NCBI GenBank assembly: GCA_019915135.1
Contig: JAHLMK010000004.1
Location: 2,046,001-2,110,000 of the forward strand
From: Strobilurus pachycystidiatus
Taxonomy: Eukaryota > Basidiomycota > Agaricomycetes > Agaricales > Physalacriaceae
Reading direction: 5' to 3'
DNA length: 64,000 nt
Part shown: positions 24,003-33,818 of the stretch, piece by piece
How the letters are laid out: each line of letters opens with the position of its first letter
Position numbering within the stretch: the first letter of the stretch is position 1
Program-made: the position numbers and the translations under genes
The notes under the pieces: model-generated
What the model was told of the DNA's origin: nothing
The model's database searches: none
The model's input: only the letters and a program-made list of their open reading frames with translations

Positions 24003-27000
24003 CTAACCCGAGAAAAAACTATGACCCTTCCAGCCGTTAAAATCCTCGACCCATGAGCTGCCAGCGCCGTCACTGTGAAAGACCAAAGAGCAACGCTTTC
24101 CCTCGAAGTCCATGTTGAAATGTGACACCCTCGTCGAGCGGAACAAGATCAGGTCACCTGTGTGAACAGGTACTACCACACCAGGCTCCATAAACACAAT
24201 CTCTCCCCCCTCTCCGACAACTATCCCTAGAACCAAACAGATATCCGCGTCTTTATCGTCACGATGCAAACGAGTAACCACGTTGAAATTGATAACCACA
24301 CCTCCGAAGGGATATACTGACGGCTGTGATCCTCCCGGTAGAATCTCGCATGCGTAATGGATGGACGTGTAGGAGTCTTTAGGTAGTAGGCGTTCCATCT
24401 AAGGTTATGATCAAGTACAGGTCAAACTCTGGTGTAACGCACTTACAAGATCAGATATCCAGGCAAACACAGCTTCCATGGCATGACCAAACTTCACCCA
24501 GCGTTCATCGTCCGCCTCCTTGGCCAATCGTGGTATGCTCTGCGATGGATTTTCCCGTTTACGTCCCTCTTTGCCAATAGTGTAAGGATCCTCGTCTAGT
24601 GCGTCATGCCCCTGCCAACCTGATTAGTTACACAGCAGAACTAAGAAGGCAATGCTGATGTATACCTTTCGAGTAGAACGGTTCCACCAAGTGGCGTGAA
24701 TGCACTCGTATGTGCTCTTGGCGGACTTGTCTTGGGAATCAATGTTACGCAGAGAAGTAGGCCATATCTGTTCGACAATATCCACCAGGCCATCTCTAAG
24801 GTGCGGGGGCAAAGAAGGGAGCTTCATGAAAAGCGTCTGGTCGTCGCAATCCCGAACGTGAATAGATTCTTGACCATCAAGTTCCGGAAGGTGAAGATAG
24901 TGATTGTCTCTTCGGAAACCTTCGTCGAGTTGGTCCTGCAACTGGGGAAAAGGTAGATTTAGAAAAAAATTCGTCACAAAAAAAAGACATCGGTACCATG
25001 GAAGCAAACTCCTCAATAGTGTCAGGCCTCGCACTCATCTTGGCATATGCGCGCTCCCTCTCCGTCCTCTCGATGATTTCCTCCTGGGAGACTCCCTTCT
25101 TGAAAGGAGGTTTCTTGTTGGTAGGCTCCTCGGCGTCAAAGTTGGTGTCAATTACCCACATGCCCGGAAGCTCCGCCTTGGCCAAGACGTCCAGTATATT
25201 GTCTAAGGGTGGTGCTCCGCCTGTCGTTGTTGGTCCGCCCGTCGTTGTTGCCCCGCCGTTCTTCTTCAGCTCATCGTCACTGCCCTCCTCACTGTCACTG
25301 CCCTCCTCACTACTGCTCTCTTCCTCTTCCATGCGTAAGTCCTCCTCTTCTTCTTCGCCTTTGTGGAGAAGTTCTTTCCCGTCCGAGACATCACCACCCT
25401 CTGATCCATCTGACACATCCCCTCTGGTGGAGGATCCGCTGAGAAGTGATTGGGAATAGGAGCGGAAATCGACGTTGAGCGCGAAATCGCAATCTGGCTC
25501 AGAGTCCCCGTACCAGAGGGTCAGATTACGAGTAGTCTTGAACGAACTGTAGAAAGGTTGAATAAGGTGATATAATCAAGGCATTGCTGGGCTCACTGCG
25601 TCTTTATACTATTGAAGAACTCGTCGGATTGAAGCCAGTCTTGAGAGTCGAATGTGTCGTCCTCAAGATCCAAGGACCTCAAGAGTACGGAAGGGAAAAA
25701 TGATGATAGAGAGATTCGGAAGCGGGATCGTAGAGCGTTGAGGATAGGAACGTAGGTGCGTATGATGATTGCGCCACTGAGTGTACCTGACGAGTTTGGA
25801 TTAATGGCGTAAAGCTTAACTTGAAATAACTTACCAGGTCGCGGATTGAGAAATAGGCTGTACATGGGGTCCACCGCTTTCCAAACAAGCCCACGAAATT
25901 GATTCATAGTTCCGCTGACGGCTATCAGTAGCAGAAGATAGATGCCCCCCATGCGCGCATATACGGTCCATCGTCTGCCCCACCCAACGTGTTTTAACCA
26001 GGTGGCGTATGTGACGGTCTTGCCTGGACCAGGTGCGATGAGGGTTTGATGTATTTGTCGAGCGCTTGTCCAAGGAGAGTCTTCGTGTGCCAAAAGTCTA
26101 GAAGCTCATTCAGAAGAAGGGCCACGAGCAATCGAAGCCACTTACCCATCAACTTCAGCCGCAAGATGGATGTGACTCATCATTGAGATGAATTGCACTG
26201 CTGCCCCCATCTCCTCCGCCTTCAAACAGCGCTTCGTGACGTGTAGGACTGCATCCCCGGAGAAAGCTTGCTGAACCTCTGCAGAACGTACTCGTGGATC
26301 CTGCAGGATGTCCTCGATGGGATCCAAGGCGCCTTCGTCGTCCGAAGCGAAAGCTGCTATCCTTCCGGCGGTCTCATACAAGAGCGTACTTGCACCGCGT
26401 ACTCCCGAATCGTTCTCGCGAGGGTAGTATCGGTCGTCATACACGACCCATTTTTTGGGATCCCGCCCATCCCGCCCCTCGAGGTCGTCGTTGACTTCCT
26501 CCTCCTCGTCCTCATCTTCGCCAACTCCACCACTATCCCCGGCGTTGGCCTGGCGCTCTTGTTCCTCCAGAAGACGCATTGCCTGAGCAGCGGAGGCAGC
26601 TTTGGTACCACCCCGCTTGCACGGAGGAGCACCAGCTCCTTGAGCACGCCGCCTTCTACGTCTCTCTGCTCCCTCTCCTTCATCCTCCCCAGGCTCGTAA
26701 TCATCGTCATCCTCATAGCGACGTGTTCGCTGACGTTGTCGATGCTCCTGGTGAGTGTCCATGTTGCGTTGAGCTTCGAGTTGATTAGCCAGCTGAGGGT
26801 CAAGTTGGGAGCCGTATTCGTAGTGGAAGGTAAGCTCTGAGGTAGGCGGGTGTATGTTTGCTAGATGACCATTCAGTGATACTTCTCATAAGAACAATTA
26901 TGATATACCGTATTGATAGGCAGGCGAAGACGTGTCCCAATTGAAATCAGGCTGAGGACACGGAGAAGAACGTGGAAGAGGAGACGAGGGTGGAGAAGAG

Positions 27001-27441
27001 TCACGATGACCCAAATCTGCATGTGGGACAGAGATCTGCTTGCTCAGAGGAGTAGAGACTGGTGTGAGCAAATAAGGCGCGTAAGGAAGGCGCCGCGCTG
27101 TGTCTTCGGGGCAATCGAGCATTTTGTTAGCCTGGCAAACGCCAAAGGAAAGCCTGACGCGCACCATTATTGACGCGTCTCTCCGGTGCGACTGAATGAC
27201 GCAGTATCTGCTGATGCGCATCGCCTAAGAAATCTGGCAGTGGCGTTTGGTTGAAGAAGTCCAGCGCCTCTTGCAGGCGAGCACGCGGTAAAGAGACGGT
27301 GAGGGTGATGCATTCGTCGTCATGCACGGCGTCCGCGTCCGCTTCGACATTGTTCGAGTCATTGACGTCGTTCATGTCGTCGTCCACGTCGCCGTAGTCG
27401 TAGTCGTAGTCGTAGTCGTAGGGCTCTTCAGAAGAGGACAT
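24003..27441 (-). CDS. TET/JBP-like 2-oxoglutarate/Fe(II) dioxygenase, transposon-borne
   Basis: About nine exons on the minus strand, from ATG 27441 to TAG at 24005-24003. The N-terminal two thirds are charged and acidic (DYDYDYDYG; RRYEDDDDYEPGEDEGEG). They include a family-specific region (EEMGAAVQFISMMSHIHL...KTVTYATWLKHVGWGRRW). The last exon (24398 down) is a double-stranded beta-helix oxygenase: NFNVVTRLHRDDKDAD supplies the HxD iron ligands (near 24266-24258), TRVSHFN the distal His, and GKRCSLVFH the 2-oxoglutarate-binding Arg. This layout matches the fungal TET/JBP dioxygenases that oxidise 5-methylcytosine or thymine and are known to occur in basidiomycete transposons. The gene starts 128 bp upstream of the Tnp2 start, in the same direction. 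The exon 1-2 junction near 27130-27180 is unresolved. Confidence 0.82.
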
Positions 27442-27465
27442 GATGAGGGTTCAGAGGCAAGAGTT

Positions 27466-27527
27466 GGGTTAGGGTAAGAGAGCAGCTGTTCGCCCTGAGG
27501 GAGAACTCTCGAAAGGGACCCCTAACC
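27466..27527. promoter_or_regulatory. 62-bp palindrome bounded by telomere-like motifs (copy A)
   Basis: Begins GGGTTAGGGT and ends ACCCCTAACC, with an inner pair GTTCGCC / GGGAGAAC. It lies 25 bp upstream of the dioxygenase ATG (27441). A second copy of identical length is at 29084..29145. The TTAGGG cores are fungal telomere-type repeats in inverted orientation; a role as a protein-binding promoter site is an inference. Confidence 0.65.
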
Positions 27528-29083
27528 ATAGCAGTTTGGCTGACATTCTCGGTGATAATACAGTTGATATATATTTTTGAGGGCTTCAGCCCACTGTCAG
27601 CTGGAGTAGAGGAGACCTATATACTGTCCTAAGTACTCTGCTGTATAGAGTCTATACCATCGCCTCGTCACCCAGTCACCCAGTCGCCCGTCCATTCGTT
27701 GCTCTGTTCGCTCTGTTCGCCCACACGTTACCCCATCCGTTAATTGTCGGTCGCCTTCGCCAACCGTTCGCCACCACCTTCATCTTGTCCTCGTCCAACC
27801 CGGGACTTGTCCAACGGCGAACTACGGGTGTCAATGTTCGTCGCGGTCATCGTGTCATTGACGTGCCATAGCAGAAGTCGCCGTGGGGGTGTGGGTGTAT
27901 ATCCGTGCTTGCCTTGCAACCGATAATTTAGTCATAGGTAAATGAGTCCAAATGATTAGACTTACCGTTCGTCGCGTGCCGCACCAAATCGCCTCCAATT
28001 CGGCAACAGAACACCCAGCCATATGTATGGCGCGAGACGTTGCGCAGGCGTTGGGTGAGTGGCCCGATCCAGATCTTCGAGATCTCGGTCGGGTCGTGAG
28101 GCACTGCTGGGAATGCGGGGTGATGTGGTGGTAGTGGTCCTTGTGCGTACGCAGTGCCGCGTCAGTGCGCCGTCGTCGCTGTCGTGCGCCGTCGTCGCTG
28201 TCGTGCGTCGTCGTCGCTGTCGTGCGTCGTCGTCGCTGTCGTGCGTCGTCGCCGCCGCCGCCGTCCGTCGTGGGTCTTGGGCGCGTTGTCCGCGTGAGGG
28301 TGGCAACGAGAACAAGATTGGGTGGGTGCCTCATTGGAGGGCTTATCCCGCGCGTACATGCAGATCTACAAAGAAGAAAGCATAGCAAATGAATATGCCA
28401 GTTCAAGACTGTGGCGTATCCAAGGAAGGAAAAAATACGCACCTGGAATGGGCGCCCGTCTCCAAACGGCGCGCCCAGCATATGCCGACGGACCCCGCCA
28501 TTCCCCATCCACCAACGGGGCGGGGCATTCAGCCGTCATCGCCAGCGTCGGTGTGGTCGTCCAGGAGCGCGTGAAGGGCGTCGCCGTCGTCCTGCAGTCC
28601 CAAGACCGGCTTGGGCTGCTCGCTGCCCAAGTTGGTGGGCTTACGCGTCCGGCCGTTGACGTGGGTCGAATATTCATATGAGAGGACGATGGGAGGGCGG
28701 CGAGGTCAACGTGGAGGCTGGATGGCAGCTTTCCAACGATGACCCATCGTGGTGGGAGGGAAGGTTCGGGTTCGATCATCTGTGCTGGACGAGCTGGACC
28801 GTGGACGATCCGGACCCGGGGTCCGATCTGTCCAAGGCTAGCGCGCGCCTGTTGCTCGCCCGTTCGTCGCGTCAGCGGGTGTTCTTCGTGTCGGCGTCCT
28901 CTTCGCGTCGGCGTCCTATTCGTTGATGCCGTCGATGACCTCTTCGCGCTCGCCGTTGTCGCGGGCCGTTGAGGTTTTGAATGCAATGGCCAAGGCCCAT
29001 AGTCAAGGTCACCGCGCTTGTAGAGTCCCTCTACCTTTCCGGCTACCAGCGCCCTACGAGAGTCAAATGTGCTTGATCATGGT
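27528..29083. other. Non-coding stretch inside the CACTA element
   Basis: No gene is recognised between the two 62-bp palindromes. It contains a 19-bp tandem repeat (28167-28250). Long open frames across 27855-28986 on the minus strand reflect GTC/GAC-rich repeats and GC bias rather than coding sequence. The stretch probably holds promoters for the two divergent genes on either side. Confidence 0.5.
28167..28250. repeat. 19-bp minisatellite
   Basis: About four tandem copies of a unit like CGYCGTCGTCGCTGTCGTG, grading into GCC repeats. Its divergence is mainly CGC versus CGT at the start of the unit. Confidence 0.85.
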
Positions 29084-29145
29084 GGGTTAGGGTGCAAAGG
29101 CAAGGGTTCGCTCCAGGCGAGAACGCCCAACTGGGAACCCTAACC
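29084..29145. promoter_or_regulatory. 62-bp palindrome bounded by telomere-like motifs (copy B)
   Basis: Begins GGGTTAGGGT and ends ACCCTAACC, with inner GTTCGCTCC / GGCGAGAAC. It has the same length and layout as copy A and ends 59 bp before the ATG at 29205. The outer arms are conserved while the middle has diverged, which fits selection on the arms. Confidence 0.65.
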
Positions 29146-29204
29146 TCAAGCACCTGCAAGTTGTCCTTCCCCTCCATCGCAACTCGCCCTTCGCGGCTCG
29201 CAGA

Positions 29205-29973
29205 ATGGCCGGGAATATTCGTTACCCGCGTCATATAATGGCGCTCAACCCCAACTACATTCAACACCGTGGAGAGTGGTTGCCCAGCCATATTGACCGT
29301 GCACGCCGCATCCTGGTCAACTCTTTAGGACGCGCCTTGCCGTCAGTTGAACACCAATTTCTGAACTACATGTTTGTTGTCTTCGGCCGCAGTGGACTGG
29401 ACGCACTGGAGGTCCTGCAGCCTTTCTATGAAGATGCTGTCACACGGAATCAGTTTGCCAACTTTGCTGAAGCCTTTCCGCGGTACTGGGAGTTGTGTGC
29501 GGGTAGGCGCGCTGCTGCGAGCACTGTTAAGGTGAGCCCATTTATGACCAATAAGGCAGCAATCTCATACTCTACCCCTTAGGCAGCATTATACCGCTTG
29601 GCCCACGGTCTTTTGGGGTCAGCAGAAAAGTACTCATCCTCCGCTCCTCGTTGCGTCCACCAGACTACCAGTCGCGTTGGGGTCAACCATAGCTCAGACA
29701 GGGTGTGGCAGAATGCTGCACACCACTGTAATCATTATCACCGTCTTCGGAAACTATACCGTCGCAATGTTAGTCAGTAAGTGCTCATCTAGCTTGGTGG
29801 TCATACTGTACTCATATTCTCCCAGGACAGCTGCAGCTCATGCTTGGCGTCAGGCATTCAGCGACCGCATTCACATACGTAGGCACTTCTTGACCACTGC
29901 CCGTGCCGTCTTTTGCACCCCACCACCTGTGATAGATCTTACTAGCCCAGTCATTGATCTTACTAGCGATTAG
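29205..29973 (+). CDS. CACTA cargo protein with tandem SUMO-interaction-like motifs
   Basis: Three exons, 29205..29531, 29583..29776 and 29826..29973, give an open 222-residue protein with good GT-AG sites. The fold is not recognised. The N-terminal part (HIDRARRILVNSLGRAL...HQFLNYMFVVFGRSGLDALE) looks helical. The extreme C-terminus carries two copies of VIDLTS four residues apart, ending in Asp-stop. VIDLT with a following acidic/Ser residue is the classic hydrophobic core of a SUMO-interacting motif. If real, the protein would bind SUMOylated partners, perhaps chromatin or the transposition complex (inference). It converges with the gene at 30039..30842. Confidence 0.72.
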
Positions 29974-30038
29974 AATACATATACCCAATTCAATTAGAGT
30001 GCCGGTCATTATTGTAATATGATGAACAAACTGTAAAA

Positions 30039-30842
30039 TTACTGTAAGAGATTCAAGCGAGGTAAGGGGGATGTATCAGGAGTAGGAAGTCCTCGAGTGA
30101 AACGCGTAGCTCGGCGTCTTTTATTCTGAGAAACACTGGGTGCTCTCTTGGGAGAACCTTGGAAGAACTGAGTCATGAAGAGTCGCCGCTATGAGAAAAA
30201 ATCAGCCAAAGTCGAACGCTTAAAGAAAATCACCACGTACCCCGACTAGAAGAGTGGATATCCATGTGTGAATGTCAGCGCGAACACCGTCGTTGTCTGA
30301 CGTTATGGCAAGAGTTTCTAGAAGCTCTGTAGCCATCGTCCTGGAGTGCCAATAGGTAAAGTCCTGGGTGAAGATCCACTCAGGAGCGTGAAGGTCGTCT
30401 TCTTCTCCCCAATAAGTATCCATGACAGCCGTAGGACTGGTTTCAGGTTGGTCTAGGCGAATGATACCCGTCTCGTTGGTGAGAGTAAAGGAAAAGAGGA
30501 GGCGCCAAGTCGACTCAGGATCACGAAATGGACCGTCCTCAGGCCCCTACAGTATAGGATTAGTAGGGTGTTAGGGAGGAAGATATTAGGAAGACTTACC
30601 AGCTCCTTGGTTACCCGAACATGACACTGAACATAGTCCACAGCAAGTACATTGCCCACGCCGTCTGAGAGAGTAGGAGGAGTGATGGGTGCAGAGGTAT
30701 AGCGTCGGACCAGCTCAACCCATCCGTCGAGGGAGTTACTGAGGCGAAAACTGGCTCGCATGGCCCTAATTTGTGACCGCGTAGGAGAAGGTGGACAGCG
30801 AAGACGCTTAAGATAGACGGGTTTAGTGCGCTTGAAAGACAT
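30039..30842 (-). CDS. CACTA cargo protein, function unknown
   Basis: Three minus-strand exons, 30842..30600, 30546..30241 and 30188..30039, splice in frame into 232 residues. The introns are 53 and 52 nt with GTAAGT/TAG and GTACGT/TAG borders. The protein begins MSFKRTKPVYLKRL, has an ordered-looking middle (ESTWRLLFSFTLTNETGIIRL; PEWIFTQDFTYWHSRTMA), and ends in a basic Ser/Thr/Pro-rich tail (SQNKRRRATRFTRG). No family is recognised. It is the gene nearest the right end of the element and has no stop or frameshift, so it is probably maintained with the transposon. Confidence 0.7.
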
Positions 30843-31107
30843 GACAACGGCGGCAAAGGTGATGACTGTCAAACATGTCTTCAAATTTATAAGAACAGGA
30901 GAATCTGCTAGCTGCGTCTGTTGTCACGATGCTAGCTGGATTGTGCAGGTGTCTAGGTCATGCCAGTCAAGAGTGGTTGAGGTATGTTATACACGTACCT
31001 GTCCAAAAGGTAATAGCAGATCATTGACGGACGGACAGCTTGATCTATATAGGTCCATGTCAGATGAACCGATCATTGATCATATAGTACAACTATCTAC
31101 ACATCAT

Positions 31108-31169
31108 GTCGCTGTTACTTGCATCTATACTGAGTATCCGGCCTCTGTCAAGTTGGAGAAAACGCAGTG
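31108..31169 (-). repeat. CACTA right terminal inverted repeat
   Basis: Read on the minus strand from 31169: CACTGCGTTT, then GACAGAGGCCGGATA at 21-35 from the end, then AGTAACAG. The perfect terminal 10 bp followed by a diverged interior is the usual pattern for this class. Confidence 0.92.
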
Positions 31170-31910
31170 TCTCTTCGAAAGGGCCACTGTGCACGCGCTG
31201 CATTTGACAGCAGTGTGTATTGGTTCACGAGGAATAAAGTGTGCTGGTGGTCTCATGTACTCAAGGCGGGACGCCTCTTACCCTTCAAGCTGCCACGCGA
31301 GCTCGACATCTTGACAGTCACTGTTCAGGACGTTGACGACTATGTCTCGCTTGTGACTGCTACAATGGGTGAGTGGCTCCTGCGGGAAGTCAACTTCGGA
31401 TCGGACAAACTCTATCTGTTACGGGACAGGGTGGAGCCTAGAAAGAAAATGCAACCGGCACCTAAGGCCCTGGCTATGCGACACTACCTTGAGGTGAATG
31501 TACCCGACCACAGGCGCTCCCTTACGGACCTCCTGCTGTCTCATCATCATCTCGCAATAGAGGAGTTACGTCGTGTGCCCAAGGGTCGGGAGCGTCCGCC
31601 GAGAGATGAACGTCTATGTCGTTTCTGTCATACTGCAGTCGAAACACCGGAGCATGCCGTTATCCGTTGTGGCGCCTCCCAAGAGTTGGTTACCCTCCGA
31701 AATGAGAAGATGAACATCATCTTGCGCGAGAACCCATCCTTGGTCGAGGCGTTACGGTCCGGTCGGTCTGATGTTGTCATTCTGCAAGTGATGGTTTACG
31801 AGAGGAAGACAATCGCTCTTGTCGCCGCTTTTGTGCATCGTGTACTGCAGATCTTCTATGCTACACCGCTGATCCCGAAACACTGGGATGCTTTGGCCGG
31901 AGATGGGTAA
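31170..31910 (+). pseudogene. LINE ORF2, 3' part: C-terminal domain with zinc knuckle
   Basis: The orphaned C-terminal 245 codons of the ORF2 that starts at 13717. It begins right after the right end of the CACTA element and opens with the second copy of the TCT target duplication. It carries a CX2CX8HX4C knuckle (CRFCHTAVETPEHAVIRC, about 31618-31671), typical of LINE C-termini, and ends with TAA at 31908-31910. Without the insert, the codons before 16999 and after 31172 join in frame, giving a 1339-residue ORF2. Confidence 0.92.
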
Positions 31911-33818
31911 TGACGTTTCTCCGCTTATGGCTCTGCTCAAGTTCTACAGCGGCGGCGGATACTTTCACACGTTGATGTCGACCGCGAGCTCGGCTTGTTT
32001 GGAAATATGGGTGGTTAAGTTGGATGATGCAGTATCTGTAGTGCCTTTACTGTACTCTAGCGTCCGGCGATCAGGAATGGTCCGTGCCGAGTAATAATGA
32101 ATGAATGAATGGGGAGGGAGAGCAAGCCAGGCACAGACTTGGCTGCTGCTTTCGGCAAACACTCCTAAGTGAGGCTGTGCTACAACTCTTGCCTTCGTAC
32201 TTACTTACCACGACCAGCTTGATGCAAATCGTGCGTCTTTCGTCCTCGTCGTCGACCCCGGCGGTCTCTAGGCGCGGTGCTTCTGGCTACGCTACGCCGT
32301 TGGGCTTGGTTGCCACGATCACCAAGTTCAACATGACGCGACCAACATGGACCGCAAAGACGACGACGATTCCTACGACGGGCAGGTGGAGTACGGCACC
32401 GACGGAGAGCACAGTCATCCGCTGCGTGATGAATGGGAGCGCGCGGGGCCGCCGGAACGAGCTGGCGCGCTGCTTGGAGGCGGGCGTCAACGCGAGGTGA
32501 TTTTTTATGATTTTCCATCGGATACGTCAGCTGTGCATGGCGTATCCGTTTCTTTTTGCTGATAGTTGTGAAGATTCAGATCTCCGCGCGGGGTAAGCCC
32601 TTTCTGAGGCACCCACCCATATCTCCTCGTCGTCCCCCTGACTTCCCGCGCCCCAAAAACCATGCACCAGATAAGGGTTCTCATCTGATGTACGGTTTCT
32701 GAACGCGAGTCGTCCAACGACGAGGACGAGGGCGGCGCTCTCGACGGGGCCCTTAGACTGGTGCTAGACGCACGTATCCTTAGCCGCCAGTGTGCTTATA
32801 CGCAGTCATGCACTTGTCATATCATCCCGGTGCGTATATTTGTCTTTGAACCGTGTTCTTCCTCCTCATTCCTTGGCCAGCTGTCACGACTGCCGTGTTC
32901 CACGTCGCCCTTGGACGCAGCACTTTGCCTGGCGATGCAGATGTTTCTCCTCACGTCTTTCGTCACCCGGTCCAGATACTCCCTCCTCCGTATCCTCTGC
33001 GGCGCGTTCACGTCGCCTATCTACATTCCTTCGACTACAGGATGATCGCTACTTTGAGTTGATGTTCTGCCACTTACTCCGGCCGCCGTCGCACCACTTC
33101 TTTGCCAGCTCGCTGCCGCACCGCCGCCGCCGTCCGTCCCGCCCACGGCGGTGGACCCAATATTCTCGGAAACTACTTCTCAGAATGAAGGAGGCGATGG
33201 TGCACGACGGCATGTGGTGATTGTGATACCACCAACCACTGTCGTTTTGGTATGTTTGCATTTCCTGTGTTCGACACCAGCCTCATGATTGGACTAGCGA
33301 TATCTCCGGGTAAAACGCAAAGCCAGTTCGTTCGCCGTGTCGCCCTTTGTCTGGTGTACGCGGAACCGGGGCGCACAGGCCGGTTGGTGCGTACATGGTG
33401 TTTTTTGTTTCCCCTCTAATCTCTTCTATAGCCTTTTGCCTCGGTCTCAGTCTCTGCGTCCGGTCCATCACCTCGCCGCCTTGTTTTATTCCCTGGCGCA
33501 TACAGTGTTTCGGCGTCACGTAGGATATCCCAGCGTTATGGTCAGTCGCACCCATTCGTTTGTCGGATTCGTAGGCGTCTCCACGTACTTGCCTCCGGCA
33601 CAGAGCCGACTTGACGCACTTTCTGTTGCAATATACTCTATCTTTCTTCAAAAGAACACACATACAGTATGGTCGATACCAACGCCGCCTCACAAGATAA
33701 TTTAACAGTCGGCCGCTGAGTGGTGTCGTGGGAAACATATGACCCTGGCATTTGTTGACGTTCGACATCGCATGGTAAAGGCATGGTAAAGGTACTATTG
33801 TTCTTCCTTTCCACCACC
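31911..33818. other. LINE 3' tail and gene-poor interval
   Basis: The LINE 3' untranslated end runs to a short TGAA-type repeat near 32093-32110. Beyond it are small open frames on both strands. One (about 32400-32500, reading RGRRNELARCLEAGVNAR) is faintly ankyrin-like, but no gene model could be built. The promoter of the membrane ankyrin gene should lie at the right edge. Confidence 0.4.

Larger units (their letters stand above)
16999..31169 (+). mobile_element. 14,171-bp CACTA (EnSpm/CMC) DNA transposon carrying a TET/JBP-like dioxygenase
   Basis: The left end starts CACTGCGTTT and the right end, read on the other strand, starts with the same ten bases. A second matching block follows at positions 21-35 from each end (GACAGAAGTCGGATA versus GACAGAGGCCGGATA). 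The flanks are TCT at 16996..16998 and TCT at 31170..31172, the 3-bp duplication expected for CACTA elements. Inside are five intron-containing genes, all open: 17657..19721 (+), Tnp2 19788..23874 (-), dioxygenase 24003..27441 (-), 29205..29973 (+), and 30039..30842 (-). The insertion lies in ORF2 of a LINE and splits it cleanly. Confidence 0.94.
11897..32110 (+). mobile_element. Non-LTR retrotransposon (LINE), split by a CACTA insertion
   Basis: ORF1 (11897..13693) is followed after 23 nt by ORF2 (13717..16998, continuing at 31173..31910). Together they give the classic LINE order: coiled-coil ORF1, endonuclease, reverse transcriptase, CCHC knuckle. The 3' end has a repeated TGAA-type tail near 32093-32110. 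The 5' boundary is not defined; the leader may begin near 11380. Except for the inserted DNA transposon (16999..31169 plus one TCT), the element has no internal stop, so it was probably intact when it was hit. Target duplications of the LINE itself were not found. Confidence 0.88.

Noticed and set aside
27466..27527. tRNA or structured RNA gene at the 62-bp palindromes
   Set aside because: Too short, no cloverleaf or box A/B pattern, and the two copies differ in the loop without compensating tRNA features.
27855..28986. Long minus-strand frames of 206 and 217 residues within the CACTA element
   Set aside because: They run through the 19-bp repeat and GC-biased sequence with no introns or family motifs; no support for coding.
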